Shown: positions 31,496 through 39,972, counted from the first letter of the stretch. The stretch is 64,000 nucleotides of DNA from Streptomyces lincolnensis (GCF_021173675.1 NZ_JAIHON010000008.1:214687-278686), one strand, 5' to 3'. Numbers and translations: made by a program. Notes: generated from the letters alone by a model not told the origin.

Positions 31496-33868
31496 GTGGT
31501 GGATCAGCTGACACAGCACGATCCGCGGCGGATCGGACCGTTCGAGGTGCTGGGACGGCTGGGTGCCGGTGGCATGGGGCTGGTCTATCTCGCGCGCTCG
31601 GCGTCCGGCCGTCGGGTGGCGATCAAGACCGTCCGTACGGAACTCGCCGAGGACCAGCTCTTCCGGGTCCGCTTCACCCGTGAGGTGGAGGCCGCCCGGG
31701 CGGTCTCCGGCTTCTACACGGCGGCCGTGGTCGACGCCGATCCCCGCGCCGCCGTGCCGTGGCTGGCCACCGCGTACGTCCCGGCCCCCTCGCTCGAAGA
31801 GATAGTGAACGAGTGCGGGCCGCTCCCGGCCCAGGCGGTGCGCTGGCTGGCGGCCGGCGTGGCGGAGGCCCTCCAGTCCATCCACGGCGCCGGTCTCGTC
31901 CACCGCGACCTCAAGCCGTCCAACGTCCTGGTGGTCGAGGACGGCCCGCGGGTGATCGACTTCGGTATCGCCTCCGGCGTATCGAACACACGTCTGACCA
32001 TGACGAACGTCGCCGTCGGCACCCCCGCCTACATGTCCCCCGAGCAGGCGAAGGACTCCCGCAGCGTCACCGGCGCGAGCGACGTGTTCTCGCTCGGCTC
32101 CATGCTGGTCTTCGCCGCCACCGGCCACCCGCCCTTCCACGGCGCCAACCCGGTCGAGACGGTCTTCATGCTGCTGCGCGAGGGCCCCGACCTCGAAGGA
32201 CTCCCGGACGAGCTGCGTCCGCTGATCGAGTCCCTCATGCAGATGGAGGCCACCGGCCGCCCCAACCCGGCCGACCTCCAGGCCCAGCTGGCCCCCCACC
32301 TCTACGGCTCCGGCTCCGACGACAGCGGTACGGCGTCCGCGTGGCTGCCCGAGCGGGCGGTGAGCCTGATCGAGTCGCGGCGCGGCGGCCGGCCCGCGAA
32401 ACCGGTGCAGAGCGGCGGCCGCAGCGCCGGTGGCCGGGTCGCTCCCGTGCCGCCCCCGCCGTCCCACGACCCCGTCGTCCCGGGCCCGGCGCCGTCCGCC
32501 GTGGCGCCCGTGCCCGCCGGCGGCCCCGACACCGGCCCGGTGCGCCTGGCGGGCGCCCAGGTGCCCATCGGACCCGGTCCGCGCGTCGCCGACGCCCGCG
32601 CCGCCGCCGTGAAGGCGCCCCCGCCGGAGGCCGGCCTGGTCGCCTCCTGGTCCAAGCCCCGCCCCGGCGTCAACGGCACCGACCCCGCCGTGGGCCCCGC
32701 CGTACCCGCGGCCCCCGCGCTGCCGCCGGAGACGGCGAGCGGCTGGCGGCCCTGGCGCTTCCGCATGTCGAACGACGTCTGGGGCACCCCCTCGGTCGCC
32801 GACGACCTGGTCTACGTCACCTCCTTCGAGGTGCACGCCCTGGACGTGGCCACCGGCCGCCGCCGCTTCAAGACACGGGACGTGGCCTGGTCGATGGCGG
32901 TCGCGGACGGCCGGATCCACGCCTCCGACGGACCCACCCTCTTCGCCCTGGAGGCCCGGGAGGGCGCCGACCTGTGGCGGCTGAACACCGACGCCTGGGT
33001 GTACTCCCTGAAGGCCGACCGGGGGACCGTGATCACCGGCACCCGCGGCGGCGGCGTACAGGGCTGGGAGGCGTCCAACGGACAGAAGCTGTGGGAGATC
33101 GCCGGCTGCCAGACCGACTTCGAGTCCCCCGAGGCGGGCCCGACCCTGCACGCGGGCACGGTCTACGCCTGGCAGGACGCCCGGCTGCGCGCCCTGGACG
33201 CCCGCACCGGCGAGGAGCGCTGGTCGTACCCGATCGGCGACGCGGCCTCCTGCGGCGGCGTACCGGTCCGGGTGGCCCCCGCGCAGGACGGCTATGTGTA
33301 CGTCTCCGCCGGCACCCGGGTCCTCGCCCTGGACGTGGCGACCGGCCGGGTCCGCTGGCACTTCGAGGCCCCGGCGGTCTTCCTGTGCCCGCCGACCTTC
33401 GTACCGGGCCCGGCCGTCACCGGCGGCGGCATCTACCTCGCCGACTACCTGGGCACGGTCTACGCCCTCGACGCCACCGACGGCCGCGACCGCTGGCGTA
33501 TCGCCACCGAGGCGCGTTCCTCGGTCGACCCGGTCCTGGTGGCCGCGGGCCACGTCCACGTCGGCAGCGGCAAGGGCCTCTACACGCTCGACGCCGTCAC
33601 CGGCACTCCCAAGTGGCGCTTCCAGGCCGGCGGGGACATCGTGGGCGCCCCCGCCGTCGCGGAGGGCCGGATCCACTTCGGCTCCACCGACCACCTGCTG
33701 TACACCCTCAAGGCCGACGACGGCCGCCTGCGCTGGAAGCTGGCCACCGGCGGCGAGATCACCGGCTCCCCGGTCGTCAGGGACGGGGTCGTGTACGCGT
33801 GCAGCAAGGACCGCTGCGTGTACGCCCTGGACGCGGAGAAGGGAACCGGAACGGCCCGTACCGCGTGA
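31496..33868 (+). CDS. afsK: AfsK-like serine/threonine protein kinase with C-terminal PQQ beta-propeller
   Basis: The product is 790 aa from GTG 31496 with a GGGAGG site. The kinase domain occupies residues about 10-270: GAGGMG P-loop, Lys44, HRDLKPSN with Asp138, DFG Asp155 and PAYMSPEQ. A ~150-residue Pro/Ala-rich linker follows, then repeated PQQ blades (VHALDVATGRRRF, LRALDARTGEERW, VYALDATDGRDRW, LYTLDAVTGTPKW and others) to the C-terminus. No transmembrane segment is seen, which fits AfsK (799 aa in S. coelicolor), a loosely membrane-associated kinase that autophosphorylates and phosphorylates AfsR. afsS and afsR follow 6-9 kb downstream. Assignment rests on architecture, size and neighbourhood. 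Confidence 0.87.
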   Translation: MVDQLTQHDPRRIGPFEVLGRLGAGGMGLVYLARSASGRRVAIKTVRTELAEDQLFRVRFTREVEAARAVSGFYTAAVVDADPRAAVPWLATAYVPAPSLEEIVNECGPLPAQAVRWLAAGVAEALQSIHGAGLVHRDLKPSNVLVVEDGPRVIDFGIASGVSNTRLTMTNVAVGTPAYMSPEQAKDSRSVTGASDVFSLGSMLVFAATGHPPFHGANPVETVFMLLREGPDLEGLPDELRPLIESLMQMEATGRPNPADLQAQLAPHLYGSGSDDSGTASAWLPERAVSLIESRRGGRPAKPVQSGGRSAGGRVAPVPPPPSHDPVVPGPAPSAVAPVPAGGPDTGPVRLAGAQVPIGPGPRVADARAAAVKAPPPEAGLVASWSKPRPGVNGTDPAVGPAVPAAPALPPETASGWRPWRFRMSNDVWGTPSVADDLVYVTSFEVHALDVATGRRRFKTRDVAWSMAVADGRIHASDGPTLFALEAREGADLWRLNTDAWVYSLKADRGTVITGTRGGGVQGWEASNGQKLWEIAGCQTDFESPEAGPTLHAGTVYAWQDARLRALDARTGEERWSYPIGDAASCGGVPVRVAPAQDGYVYVSAGTRVLALDVATGRVRWHFEAPAVFLCPPTFVPGPAVTGGGIYLADYLGTVYALDATDGRDRWRIATEARSSVDPVLVAAGHVHVGSGKGLYTLDAVTGTPKWRFQAGGDIVGAPAVAEGRIHFGSTDHLLYTLKADDGRLRWKLATGGEITGSPVVRDGVVYACSKDRCVYALDAEKGTGTARTA

Positions 33869-33901
33869 GGCGGGCGCCGCGGGCGTCGCTACAGTGATCA
33901 C

Positions 33902-34426
33902 ATGCGGACACGGGGGCGTGCACGGCGTGCACTCAGGCTGACGGCGGTCGTCGCGATGATGGGGCTGGCGCTGACCGGCTTCTCGACGGGCCGCGGCCAC
34001 GGCCACAAGAGCGGGAGCGGCGGCGACGGCGGCGGGGGCGGATGCAGCAGCTCCAGCCAGAACCACAACGGTTCCTCGTCGTACAACGGCTCGTACAACG
34101 GCTCGAACTCCAGCAGCACCTCTGGCGGTACCGGCACCGGCAGCAGCAGGGCGCTGAGGGACGGGACGGCCCGGCTGGTCAGCTGCGCGACCGAGACGCG
34201 TCCCTACGCGACGGTCGAGATCACGAACCCGAACAACCGGGCGGCCGAGTTCCAGGCCGCGGTCACCTTCTACGACGACAAGGGCGGCATGCTCTTCTAC
34301 GGCAGCTCCGTCACCGTCCGCGTCCCCGCCGACGGCACCGCGAAGACCCGGGTGGAGCTCGGCAAGCAGCTCGTGACGTCGGTCGCCCGCTGCGAGGCCG
34401 ACCCGGAGGCCGACCTCATGAGCTGA
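33902..34426 (+). CDS. Secreted protein with Ser/Gly/Asn-rich linker
   Basis: The product is 174 aa. An N-terminal signal (RRALRLTAVVAMMGLALTGF, cleavage near STG) is followed by a 50-residue low-complexity stretch of Gly, Ser, Asn and His, and then a ~90-residue beta-rich domain (VEITNPNNRAAEFQAAVTFYDDKG) with two cysteines near its ends (SCAT and RCEA) that could form a disulfide. The C-terminal domain resembles FxLYD-type immunoglobulin-like modules. It follows afsK by 33 bp and is probably co-transcribed. Function unknown. Confidence 0.75.
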   Translation: MRTRGRARRALRLTAVVAMMGLALTGFSTGRGHGHKSGSGGDGGGGGCSSSSQNHNGSSSYNGSYNGSNSSSTSGGTGTGSSRALRDGTARLVSCATETRPYATVEITNPNNRAAEFQAAVTFYDDKGGMLFYGSSVTVRVPADGTAKTRVELGKQLVTSVARCEADPEADLMS

Positions 34427-34444
34427 GCGCTCGTGCGCCGGCGG

Positions 34445-35413
34445 TCAGCCGCGCAGCCCGGTCAGGAACTCCACCAGCGCCGCGTTCACCTCGGCCGGCC
34501 TCTCCTGCTGGGTCCAGTGGCCGCAGCCCGGCAGGACGATCGGGTCGCGGACCAGGTTGGGCATCGAGCGGGGGAGCGCGGCGATGAGTTCGGGCGTGCC
34601 CGGGAAGGCCGGGACCAGGTCGCGGTCGCCGTACATGTAGAGGGCGGGCGGGCTGACGACGGCGCCGTGCCAGGGGGCGGTGAGCTCCCAGTTGCGGTCG
34701 AGGTTGCGGTACCAGTTGAGGGCGCCGGTGAAGCCCCGGGCGAAGCTGTCGGTGAGCTCGTCGAGGTCCTGCTCGGTGAGCCAGTCGGGCAGCGTCTCGG
34801 GGTCCGGGCTGTCCGCGAGCCAGCCGCGCTCCAGGTCGGCGACGAGGGCCTGCTCGTAGCGGCCGGCCGTGGGGGAGTCGCCCGAGGCGCCGTAGAGGAG
34901 CTTGCGCAGCGTGGTGCGGGTGTCCTTGCCGAACTCGGCGTCGGCCGCGCCCGGCAGGTTGAAGTAGTTCCAGTAAAAGTGCCCGTCGAACCGCTCCCGC
35001 ATGGCCTGGAGCGGCGGCCGCTCCCCGCGGAACGGCGGCGGCACGCTCAGCCCCGCCACCCCGCGCACCACGTCGGGCCGCAGCAGCGCGGTGTGCCAGG
35101 CCACCGGGGCGCCCCAGTCGTGCCCGACGACGAACGCCCGCTCCTCGCCGAGCGCGTGGATCAGGCCGATCACGTCACCGACCAGGTGGAGGATGCTGTA
35201 CGCGCTCACGTCCTCGGGACGGTCGCTGCGGCCGTACCCGCGCTGGTCGGGCGCGACCACCCGGAACCCGGCGGCGGCCAGCGGCGCGAACTGGTGGCGC
35301 CAGGAGTGCCAGGACTCGGGGAAGCCGTGCAGGAGCACCACGAGGGGGCCCTCGCCCTGCTCCGCGATGTGCAGCCGGATGCCGTTCACGTCGACCATGC
35401 GATGTTCAACCAT
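34445..35413 (-). CDS. Epoxide hydrolase-like alpha/beta hydrolase
   Basis: The product is 322 aa. HGFPESWHSWRHQ supplies the oxyanion hole, GHDWGAP contains the nucleophilic Asp, GYGRSDRP is the neighbouring loop, and YGDRD and GCGHWTQQE hold the acid and His. Lid tyrosine candidates are in FYWNYFNLP. Soluble epoxide hydrolases convert epoxides to diols; haloalkane dehalogenases are the alternative but lack this lid. Start could be 35413 or 35398; neither has a strong ribosome-binding site. A palindrome ATTGCTAACGCAAT lies upstream. It is downstream of the crotonase gene on the same strand, 36 bp apart. Confidence 0.87.
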   Translation of the reverse strand: MVEHRMVDVNGIRLHIAEQGEGPLVVLLHGFPESWHSWRHQFAPLAAAGFRVVAPDQRGYGRSDRPEDVSAYSILHLVGDVIGLIHALGEERAFVVGHDWGAPVAWHTALLRPDVVRGVAGLSVPPPFRGERPPLQAMRERFDGHFYWNYFNLPGAADAEFGKDTRTTLRKLLYGASGDSPTAGRYEQALVADLERGWLADSPDPETLPDWLTEQDLDELTDSFARGFTGALNWYRNLDRNWELTAPWHGAVVSPPALYMYGDRDLVPAFPGTPELIAALPRSMPNLVRDPIVLPGCGHWTQQERPAEVNAALVEFLTGLRG

Positions 35414-35445
35414 GAGCCGAGCATACGCCTGTACAGGACATCTAA

Positions 35446-35459
35446 ATTGCTAACGCAAT
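35446..35459. promoter_or_regulatory. Palindrome ATTGCTAACGCAAT between crotonase and epoxide-hydrolase genes
   Basis: Perfect 5-bp arms (ATTGC/GCAAT) flank a 4-nt centre. It overlaps the crotonase stop codon and is 33 bp upstream of the epoxide hydrolase start, in an unusually AT-rich patch. It resembles MarR/TetR-type operators; a separate promoter for the hydrolase gene is plausible. Confidence 0.4.
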
Positions 35460-36223
35460 CTGTACGTGCGCTGTCGGGCCCGGAAGAGTTCGGCCTGCCG
35501 CTCGCCGGGCAGATTGCCCAGCGCGACGAGATGTGGCGCCTGCGCGAACCCCTGGGTGAGAGCGGCCTCCTTCGCCGCCCACAGTGCGCGCACGGTGCCC
35601 TGCACCGCCTCCGTCGGATGCCCGGCGATCACCGCGGCCACCGCCGTCGCGGCCGCCAACGCGCCGCCCGGCTCGGTGAGTTCGGTGACCAGCCCGACGG
35701 CGTGCGCCCGGTGCGCGGACAGCCGTTCGGCCGTTCCCGTCAGTGCCGTGCGGGCCGCCTCCCCGTGGGGCATCAGCTGGGCCATGAGGACCGACTCGTA
35801 GGCGCTGACCATGCCGTACGTGGTGTGCGGGTCGAAGAACTCCGCGGTGGTGTCCGCCACCAGGAAGTCGCTCTCGCCGAGCAGATAGAAGGCCCCGCCG
35901 CAGGCCATTCCGCGCACGGCCGCGATCACCGGTTTCCACAGGTCGTTGGACTTCGGCCCGACGCGCAGCAGCGGATCGTCCGCCATGTACGGCGACTCCG
36001 GCTGCGGCACCGCCGCGTCCCGGTCGATCCCGGTGCAGAAGGCGCGCTCCCCGGCCCCGGTGAGCACCACGGCCCGCACGGACGCGTCGAACCGCACCTC
36101 CCGCCACACCGCCCTGAGTTCCTCCACCGTCGCCAGGTCGATCGCGTTGAGCCGCTCCGGCCGGTCGAGGGTGACGACCGCGACCCCGGTGTCCTTGTCG
36201 GTGTCCAGGCGCACGGCGCTCAC
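35450..36223 (-). CDS. Enoyl-CoA hydratase/isomerase (crotonase) family
   Basis: The product is 257 aa from GTG 36223, whose GTGA overlaps the DUF35 stop. Crotonase segments are TLDRPERLNAID, GERAFCTGIDRDAA and AAVRGMACGGAFYLLGESDFLVADTTAEFFDPHTTYGM. The oxyanion-hole glycine is kept, but the second catalytic Glu position is not canonical, so the reaction (hydration, isomerisation or C-C cleavage) is open. It is the third gene of the thiolase-DUF35-crotonase operon. Confidence 0.87.
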   Translation of the reverse strand: MSAVRLDTDKDTGVAVVTLDRPERLNAIDLATVEELRAVWREVRFDASVRAVVLTGAGERAFCTGIDRDAAVPQPESPYMADDPLLRVGPKSNDLWKPVIAAVRGMACGGAFYLLGESDFLVADTTAEFFDPHTTYGMVSAYESVLMAQLMPHGEAARTALTGTAERLSAHRAHAVGLVTELTEPGGALAAATAVAAVIAGHPTEAVQGTVRALWAAKEAALTQGFAQAPHLVALGNLPGERQAELFRARQRTYRLR

Positions 36224-36636
36224 GGCCGCTCCAGGACCCACTGGGGCAGCCCGTCCGGACCGAAGACCACCCGCACTCCGGCGCCGATCCGGATCCGGTC
36301 CGCGGGAAGGGAGTTCAGCGGTGCTCCCGCCTCGCGGACCAGGTTGCCCACCAGCCGGATCCGCGGCGCCTCGGCCAGCTCGACCACGACCACGTTGTAC
36401 GGCGCCTGCTCCGCGTACCCGGGCAGCAGGGGCGGATGGGGGACGACGTAGGACCAGATCCGCCCGCGCCCCGACACCGGGCGCCACTCGCTCGCGAAGG
36501 ACTGGCAGTGCGGGCAGCACGGGCGGGGCGGGAAGCGGAGTTCGCCGCAGTCGGCGCACGCCTGGACGCGCAGCTCGCCCCGGGCGGCGTACTCCCAGAA
36601 GGGGGCGCCGTCGGTGTCCACGACCGGGTTCAGCAT
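36220..36636 (-). CDS. Zn-ribbon/OB-fold protein (DUF35), partner of the adjacent thiolase-like enzyme
   Basis: The product is 138 aa. The zinc ribbon CADCGELRFPPRPCCPHC is followed by an OB-fold (GRIWSYVVPHPPLLPGY, PYNVVVVELAEAPRIRLVGN). The ATG overlaps the thiolase-like stop by one base (TGATG) and its stop overlaps the crotonase start (GTGA), so all three are tightly coupled. A ChsH2-Ltp2-type complex, in which the DUF35 subunit binds the acyl-CoA, is the best analogue. Confidence 0.89.
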   Translation of the reverse strand: MLNPVVDTDGAPFWEYAARGELRVQACADCGELRFPPRPCCPHCQSFASEWRPVSGRGRIWSYVVPHPPLLPGYAEQAPYNVVVVELAEAPRIRLVGNLVREAGAPLNSLPADRIRIGAGVRVVFGPDGLPQWVLERP

Positions 36637-37787
36637 CAGGGGCTCCTCAGCAGCAGGGCCGAGGTGGGGACCCCTTCCCCGGCGGTGACCAGACAGGAAG
36701 CGGCCCCCGGGACCTGGGCGGTGCTGGTGCCGCGGAGTTGCTTCACGCCCTCGGTGAGGAGGTTGAAGCCGTGCACGTACGCCTCGCTGAGCCCGCCGCC
36801 CCCGGTGTTGATCGGCAGCCGGCCGCCGATCTCCAGGGCGCCCCCCTCGGTGAACGCCCCTCCCTCTCCCCTCCCGCAGAAGCCGTAGCCCTCCAGGGAG
36901 AGGGGGACGAGCGCGGTGAACGCGTCGTAGATCTGGGCGACGTCGATGTCCTCGGGGGTGAGGTCGGCGTGCTTCCACAGGTGCCGGGCGGCGGTCCAGG
37001 CGGGGCCGGTGAGCGGGTCGTCGTTCCAGTAGTTGACCATGCCGTGGTGCTGGGCGGGCAGCCCCTGGGCGGCGGAGTGGACGTAGACGGGCCGGTGGCG
37101 GCAGTCCCTCGCGCGTTCCCTCCCTACGACCACGCACGCCAACGCCCCGTCCGATTCGAGGCAGTTGTCGAAGAGGCAGAGGGGCTCGCTGATCCAGCGG
37201 GAGGTCATGTACATCTCGCGGGTCAGCGGGCGGTCGTACATGATCGCGGCGGGGTTCTGGTTGGCGCGGTTGCGGCAGGCCAGGGCGACGTTGAAGAGGT
37301 GGTCGCGGGTGGCGCCGTGCTCGTGGAGGTAGCGGCGGGTGAGCATGGCTATCTCGTCCACGGGCCTGAGCAGCCCGAAGGGGCGGGTCCACTGGGCGGG
37401 GGTGGGCAGTTGGACGGTGGTGTCGGTCCAGGGGCGGGGTCCGGAGCCGCGCTTGCGGGACCGCCAGGCCACCCCCACCGTCGCCTGTCCGGCCGCGATG
37501 GCGGTGGCGAGGTGGGCGACGGTGGCGCAGGAACCGCCGCCGCCGTAACCGGCCTTGCTGAAGAAGGTGAGGTCGCCGAGGCCGACGGCCTTGGCGAGTT
37601 CGACCTCGTCGGTCTCCTCCATCGTGAAGGAGGCGAGCGCGTCGACCTCCGAGGGGGCGATCCCGGCGTCGTCGAGGGCGGCGAGGACGGCCCGGCAGGC
37701 GAGGGTCTTCTCGTCCTCGGGGAGGTGCTTGGCGAACGGGGTCTGGCCGATGCCGACGATCGCGGTGGCGTCCTTGAGTCCGGCCAT
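36636..37787 (-). CDS. Thiolase-fold protein lacking the catalytic cysteine (Ltp2/SCP-x-like)
   Basis: The product is 383 aa from ATG 37787 with GGAGG 7 bp upstream. Features are DIDVAQIYDAFTALVPLSLEGYGFCGRGEGGAF, LPINTGGGGLSEAYVHGF and an N-terminal AIVGIGQTPF. At the place of the thiolase Cys the sequence is Gly-rich (GYGGGGSCATV); a Cys is close by but four residues off register. It is paralogous to 23909-25090. It is divergent from the acyl-CoA ligase across two CTGAC operators and leads an operon with DUF35 and crotonase genes. Retro-aldol or thiolytic chain shortening is the likely reaction. Confidence 0.85.
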   Translation of the reverse strand: MAGLKDATAIVGIGQTPFAKHLPEDEKTLACRAVLAALDDAGIAPSEVDALASFTMEETDEVELAKAVGLGDLTFFSKAGYGGGGSCATVAHLATAIAAGQATVGVAWRSRKRGSGPRPWTDTTVQLPTPAQWTRPFGLLRPVDEIAMLTRRYLHEHGATRDHLFNVALACRNRANQNPAAIMYDRPLTREMYMTSRWISEPLCLFDNCLESDGALACVVVGRERARDCRHRPVYVHSAAQGLPAQHHGMVNYWNDDPLTGPAWTAARHLWKHADLTPEDIDVAQIYDAFTALVPLSLEGYGFCGRGEGGAFTEGGALEIGGRLPINTGGGGLSEAYVHGFNLLTEGVKQLRGTSTAQVPGAASCLVTAGEGVPTSALLLRSP

Positions 37788-37816
37788 GCGCACACCTCCA
37801 CACTGCCGAAGGGCTG

Positions 37817-37831
37817 CTGACAGGTCGTCAG
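37817..37831. promoter_or_regulatory. CTGAC-type operator on the thiolase side of a divergent promoter
   Basis: The sequence is CTGACAGGTCGTCAG, identical to the site before the flavin reductase gene. It lies 30 bp upstream of the thiolase-like start. Confidence 0.82.
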
Positions 37832-37843
37832 GGTACAGCTAAT

Positions 37844-37858
37844 CTGACGGGTAGTCAG
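37844..37858. promoter_or_regulatory. CTGAC-type operator on the ligase side of a divergent promoter
   Basis: The sequence is CTGACGGGTAGTCAG, 22 bp before the acyl-CoA ligase start and 27 bp centre to centre from the other site. Each direction thus has its own operator. Confidence 0.82.
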
Positions 37859-37880
37859 CTCCGGGGTTGGGAGGCGTGCC

Positions 37881-39446
37881 GTGCGCGGAGACGTTCAGTG
37901 GGGCAGCATTCCGGGACTCGTCCGGTCGGCGGCCGAGCACTATCCGGACGTCGAGGCGGTGGTGGAGGGCCGTACCCGGATCACGTACGCCGAACTCGGC
38001 ACCCGTATCGAGCGGTCGGCCGCCGCGTGCATGGCGAGCGGTGTCGAGCCCGGCGACCGGGTCGCGATCTGGGCGCCGAACTCGCTGGACTGGATCGTGG
38101 CCGCGCTCGGCGCGGTCTCGGCGGGCGCGGTGCTCGTCCCGCTCAACACCCGCTTCAAGGGCGCCGAGGCGGCGGACGTGCTGCGGCGCAGCGGGGCGCG
38201 GCTGCTGTTCGTGACCGGCACCTTCCTCGGCACCTCGTACGTGGCCTCGCTGCGCCGCGCGGTCGCGCGGGGGCCGGGGCTGCCGGACCTGGAGCAGGTG
38301 GTGGTGCTGTCGGACGACGCCCCGGCCGACTACCGCACCTGGAAGGACTTCCTGGCGGGCGGGGACGGGGTGGAGACGGCCGAGGTACGGGCCCGGGCGT
38401 CGGAGATACACCCGGAGACGCCCTCGGACATCGTCTACACCTCCGGTACGACGGGCCGCCCCAAGGGCGCGGTCATCACCCACGCGCAGACCCTGCGGGC
38501 GTACGGCGTCTGGTGCGACCTGGCGGGCCTCAGGCAGGGCGACCGCTACCTCGTCGTGAACCCCTTCTTCCACACCTTCGGCTACAAGGCCGGGGTGCTC
38601 GCCTGCCTGATGCGCGGCGCGACGATGATCCCGCAGCCGGTGTTCAACGTCGGCACGGCCCTGGCGAACATCGCCGCGGAACGCGTCTCCGTCCTGCCGG
38701 GCCCGCCGACCCTCCACCAGTCGCTCCTTGACCACCCGGCGCGCGACTCCTACGACCTCTCCGCCCTGCGGCTCGTCGTGACCGGTGCGGCGGTGGTGCC
38801 GTTGCGGCTGGTCGAACGCCTGCGGGGCGAACTGGGCGTGGAGACGGTCCTGACCGCGTACGGCCTCTCGGAGGCGAGCGGCATCGTGACGATGTGCCGG
38901 CGCGAAGACCCCCTGCCGGTGATCGCCTCGACCTCCGGCCGCGCGATCCCCGGCACCGAGGTCCGCGTCGAGGCACCGCCCGGCGAGCCCGGCGAGGTCC
39001 TGGTCCGCGGCTTCAACGTCATGCGCGGCTACTACGACGACCCGGCCGGCACCGCCGAGGTCCTGTCCACGGACGGCTGGCTCCGCACCGGCGACGTAGG
39101 CGTCCTCGACTCCTACGGCAACCTCCGCATCACCGACCGGATCAAGGACATGTTCATCGTCGGCGGCTTCAACGCCTACCCCGCCGAGATCGAGCAACTC
39201 CTCGGCCTCCACCCGGACGTGGCCGACGTCGCCGTCATCGGCGTCCCGGACCCGCGTCTCGGCGAGGTCGGCAAGGCGTACGTCGTCCGCCGCCCGGGAG
39301 CCGTGCTGTCCGGCGACGACCTGATCGCCTGGGCGCGCCGGGAGATGGCCAACTACAAGGTGCCGAGGGCGGTGGAGTTCGTGGGGGAGCTGCCGCGGAA
39401 CGCTAGCGGGAAGGTGGTGAAGGGGGAGTTGCGCGAGGTGGGTTGA
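37881..39446 (+). CDS. Acyl-CoA synthetase, AMP-forming (FadD3-like)
   Basis: The product is 521 aa from GTG 37881 with a GGGAGG site. ANL-superfamily motifs are complete: A3 YTSGTTGRPKGA near residue 185, A5 AYGLSEASG, A7 GWLRTGDVG, A8 DRIKDMFIVGGFNAYPAEIE and the catalytic Lys in LPRNASGKVVKGEL at the C-terminus. The enzyme activates a carboxylic acid to its CoA ester via an acyl-AMP. The sequence style is that of FadD3, which activates the indanedione propionate of sterol catabolism, but the substrate here is not proven. Two operators lie upstream and a strong terminator downstream. Confidence 0.9.
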   Translation: MRGDVQWGSIPGLVRSAAEHYPDVEAVVEGRTRITYAELGTRIERSAAACMASGVEPGDRVAIWAPNSLDWIVAALGAVSAGAVLVPLNTRFKGAEAADVLRRSGARLLFVTGTFLGTSYVASLRRAVARGPGLPDLEQVVVLSDDAPADYRTWKDFLAGGDGVETAEVRARASEIHPETPSDIVYTSGTTGRPKGAVITHAQTLRAYGVWCDLAGLRQGDRYLVVNPFFHTFGYKAGVLACLMRGATMIPQPVFNVGTALANIAAERVSVLPGPPTLHQSLLDHPARDSYDLSALRLVVTGAAVVPLRLVERLRGELGVETVLTAYGLSEASGIVTMCRREDPLPVIASTSGRAIPGTEVRVEAPPGEPGEVLVRGFNVMRGYYDDPAGTAEVLSTDGWLRTGDVGVLDSYGNLRITDRIKDMFIVGGFNAYPAEIEQLLGLHPDVADVAVIGVPDPRLGEVGKAYVVRRPGAVLSGDDLIAWARREMANYKVPRAVEFVGELPRNASGKVVKGELREVG

Positions 39447-39464
39447 GACCCGGGGCCGGACACG

Positions 39465-39500
39465 ACTGTGGGGCCGGGTCCCCCGACCCGGCCCCACAGT
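39465..39500. terminator. Bidirectional terminator between the acyl-CoA ligase gene and afsS
   Basis: The 16-bp perfect stem ACTGTGGGGCCGGGTC / GACCCGGCCCCACAGT has a CCCC loop. It lies between the 3' ends of convergent genes and insulates the catabolic cassette from the afs genes. Confidence 0.88.
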
Positions 39501-39569
39501 GCGTCACCTCGGCCGCGGCGGCTCCCCCTCCGCGCCGCCGCGGCCGGTCCCCGTCTTCGAGGTGGCTCG

Positions 39570-39752
39570 TCAGGCGGGATTGTCCGTGGCGTGGATGTTC
39601 TCCGTGCCCACCTCGGTGTTCTCGTCCGCCTTCAGCGGGTTCGCCGTGACCGGCTCGCTCGTGGCGTGGATGTTCTCCGTGCCGACGGCGGTCTCGTCCT
39701 CGGTGCCCGTGGCGTGGATGTTGTCGGTGCCGGTGCTGTTGTCGTCGCTCAT
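39570..39752 (-). CDS. afsS: AfsS-like small repeat protein
   Basis: The product is 60 aa with a GGGGAGG site 8 bp before the ATG. The acidic peptide contains three copies of GT(D/E)NIHAT at residues 8-15, 24-31 and 49-56, separated by Thr/Glu/Asn-rich spacers. AfsS of S. coelicolor is a 63-residue protein with three similar repeats, sometimes called sigma-like, that mediates AfsR control of antibiotic production; its gene lies next to afsR. Here it is directly downstream of afsR on the same strand, and an 11-bp-period direct repeat typical of AfsR sites lies upstream. Its molecular action is not established. Confidence 0.87.
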   Translation of the reverse strand: MSDDNSTGTDNIHATGTEDETAVGTENIHATSEPVTANPLKADENTEVGTENIHATDNPA

Positions 39753-39920
39753 GTTGACTGCCTCCCCTGACAGTTCGGTGCCCTGCAGATGACCGCCCGC
39801 CCGGCGACTCCCCCGAGGGCCGCCGGACAGGCGTAGGACCGTTCACCGTAGTGCAACGGCCCAGGTCGCCCCGCATGCCCCCCGACGCGACGGAACGACA
39901 GGACCGAGAGTGCCGGGCGG

Positions 39921-39940
39921 CGATAAACGAACGATGAACG
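39921..39940 (-). promoter_or_regulatory. Probable AfsR/SARP binding repeats upstream of afsS
   Basis: On the minus strand CGTTCATCG and CGTTTATCG occur as direct repeats with an 11-bp period. SARP proteins recognise such repeats over the -35 region, and AfsR activates afsS in S. coelicolor. A clear -10 was not identified, and the repeats are about 170 bp from the afsS start. Confidence 0.65.
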
Positions 39941-39972
39941 CCTGTCCGGGCGGCCGTTTCGGCGTCGTGCTC

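Noticed and set aside
30428..34066. 1212-codon minus-strand open frame opposite the VOC gene and afsK
   Set aside because: Antisense to well-supported genes. Composition is Arg/Gly/Ala-rich without any domain.
39570..39752. Multi-core RiPP precursor interpretation of the three-repeat 60-aa peptide
   Set aside because: No modification enzyme is adjacent, while position next to afsR and the repeat pattern fit AfsS better.
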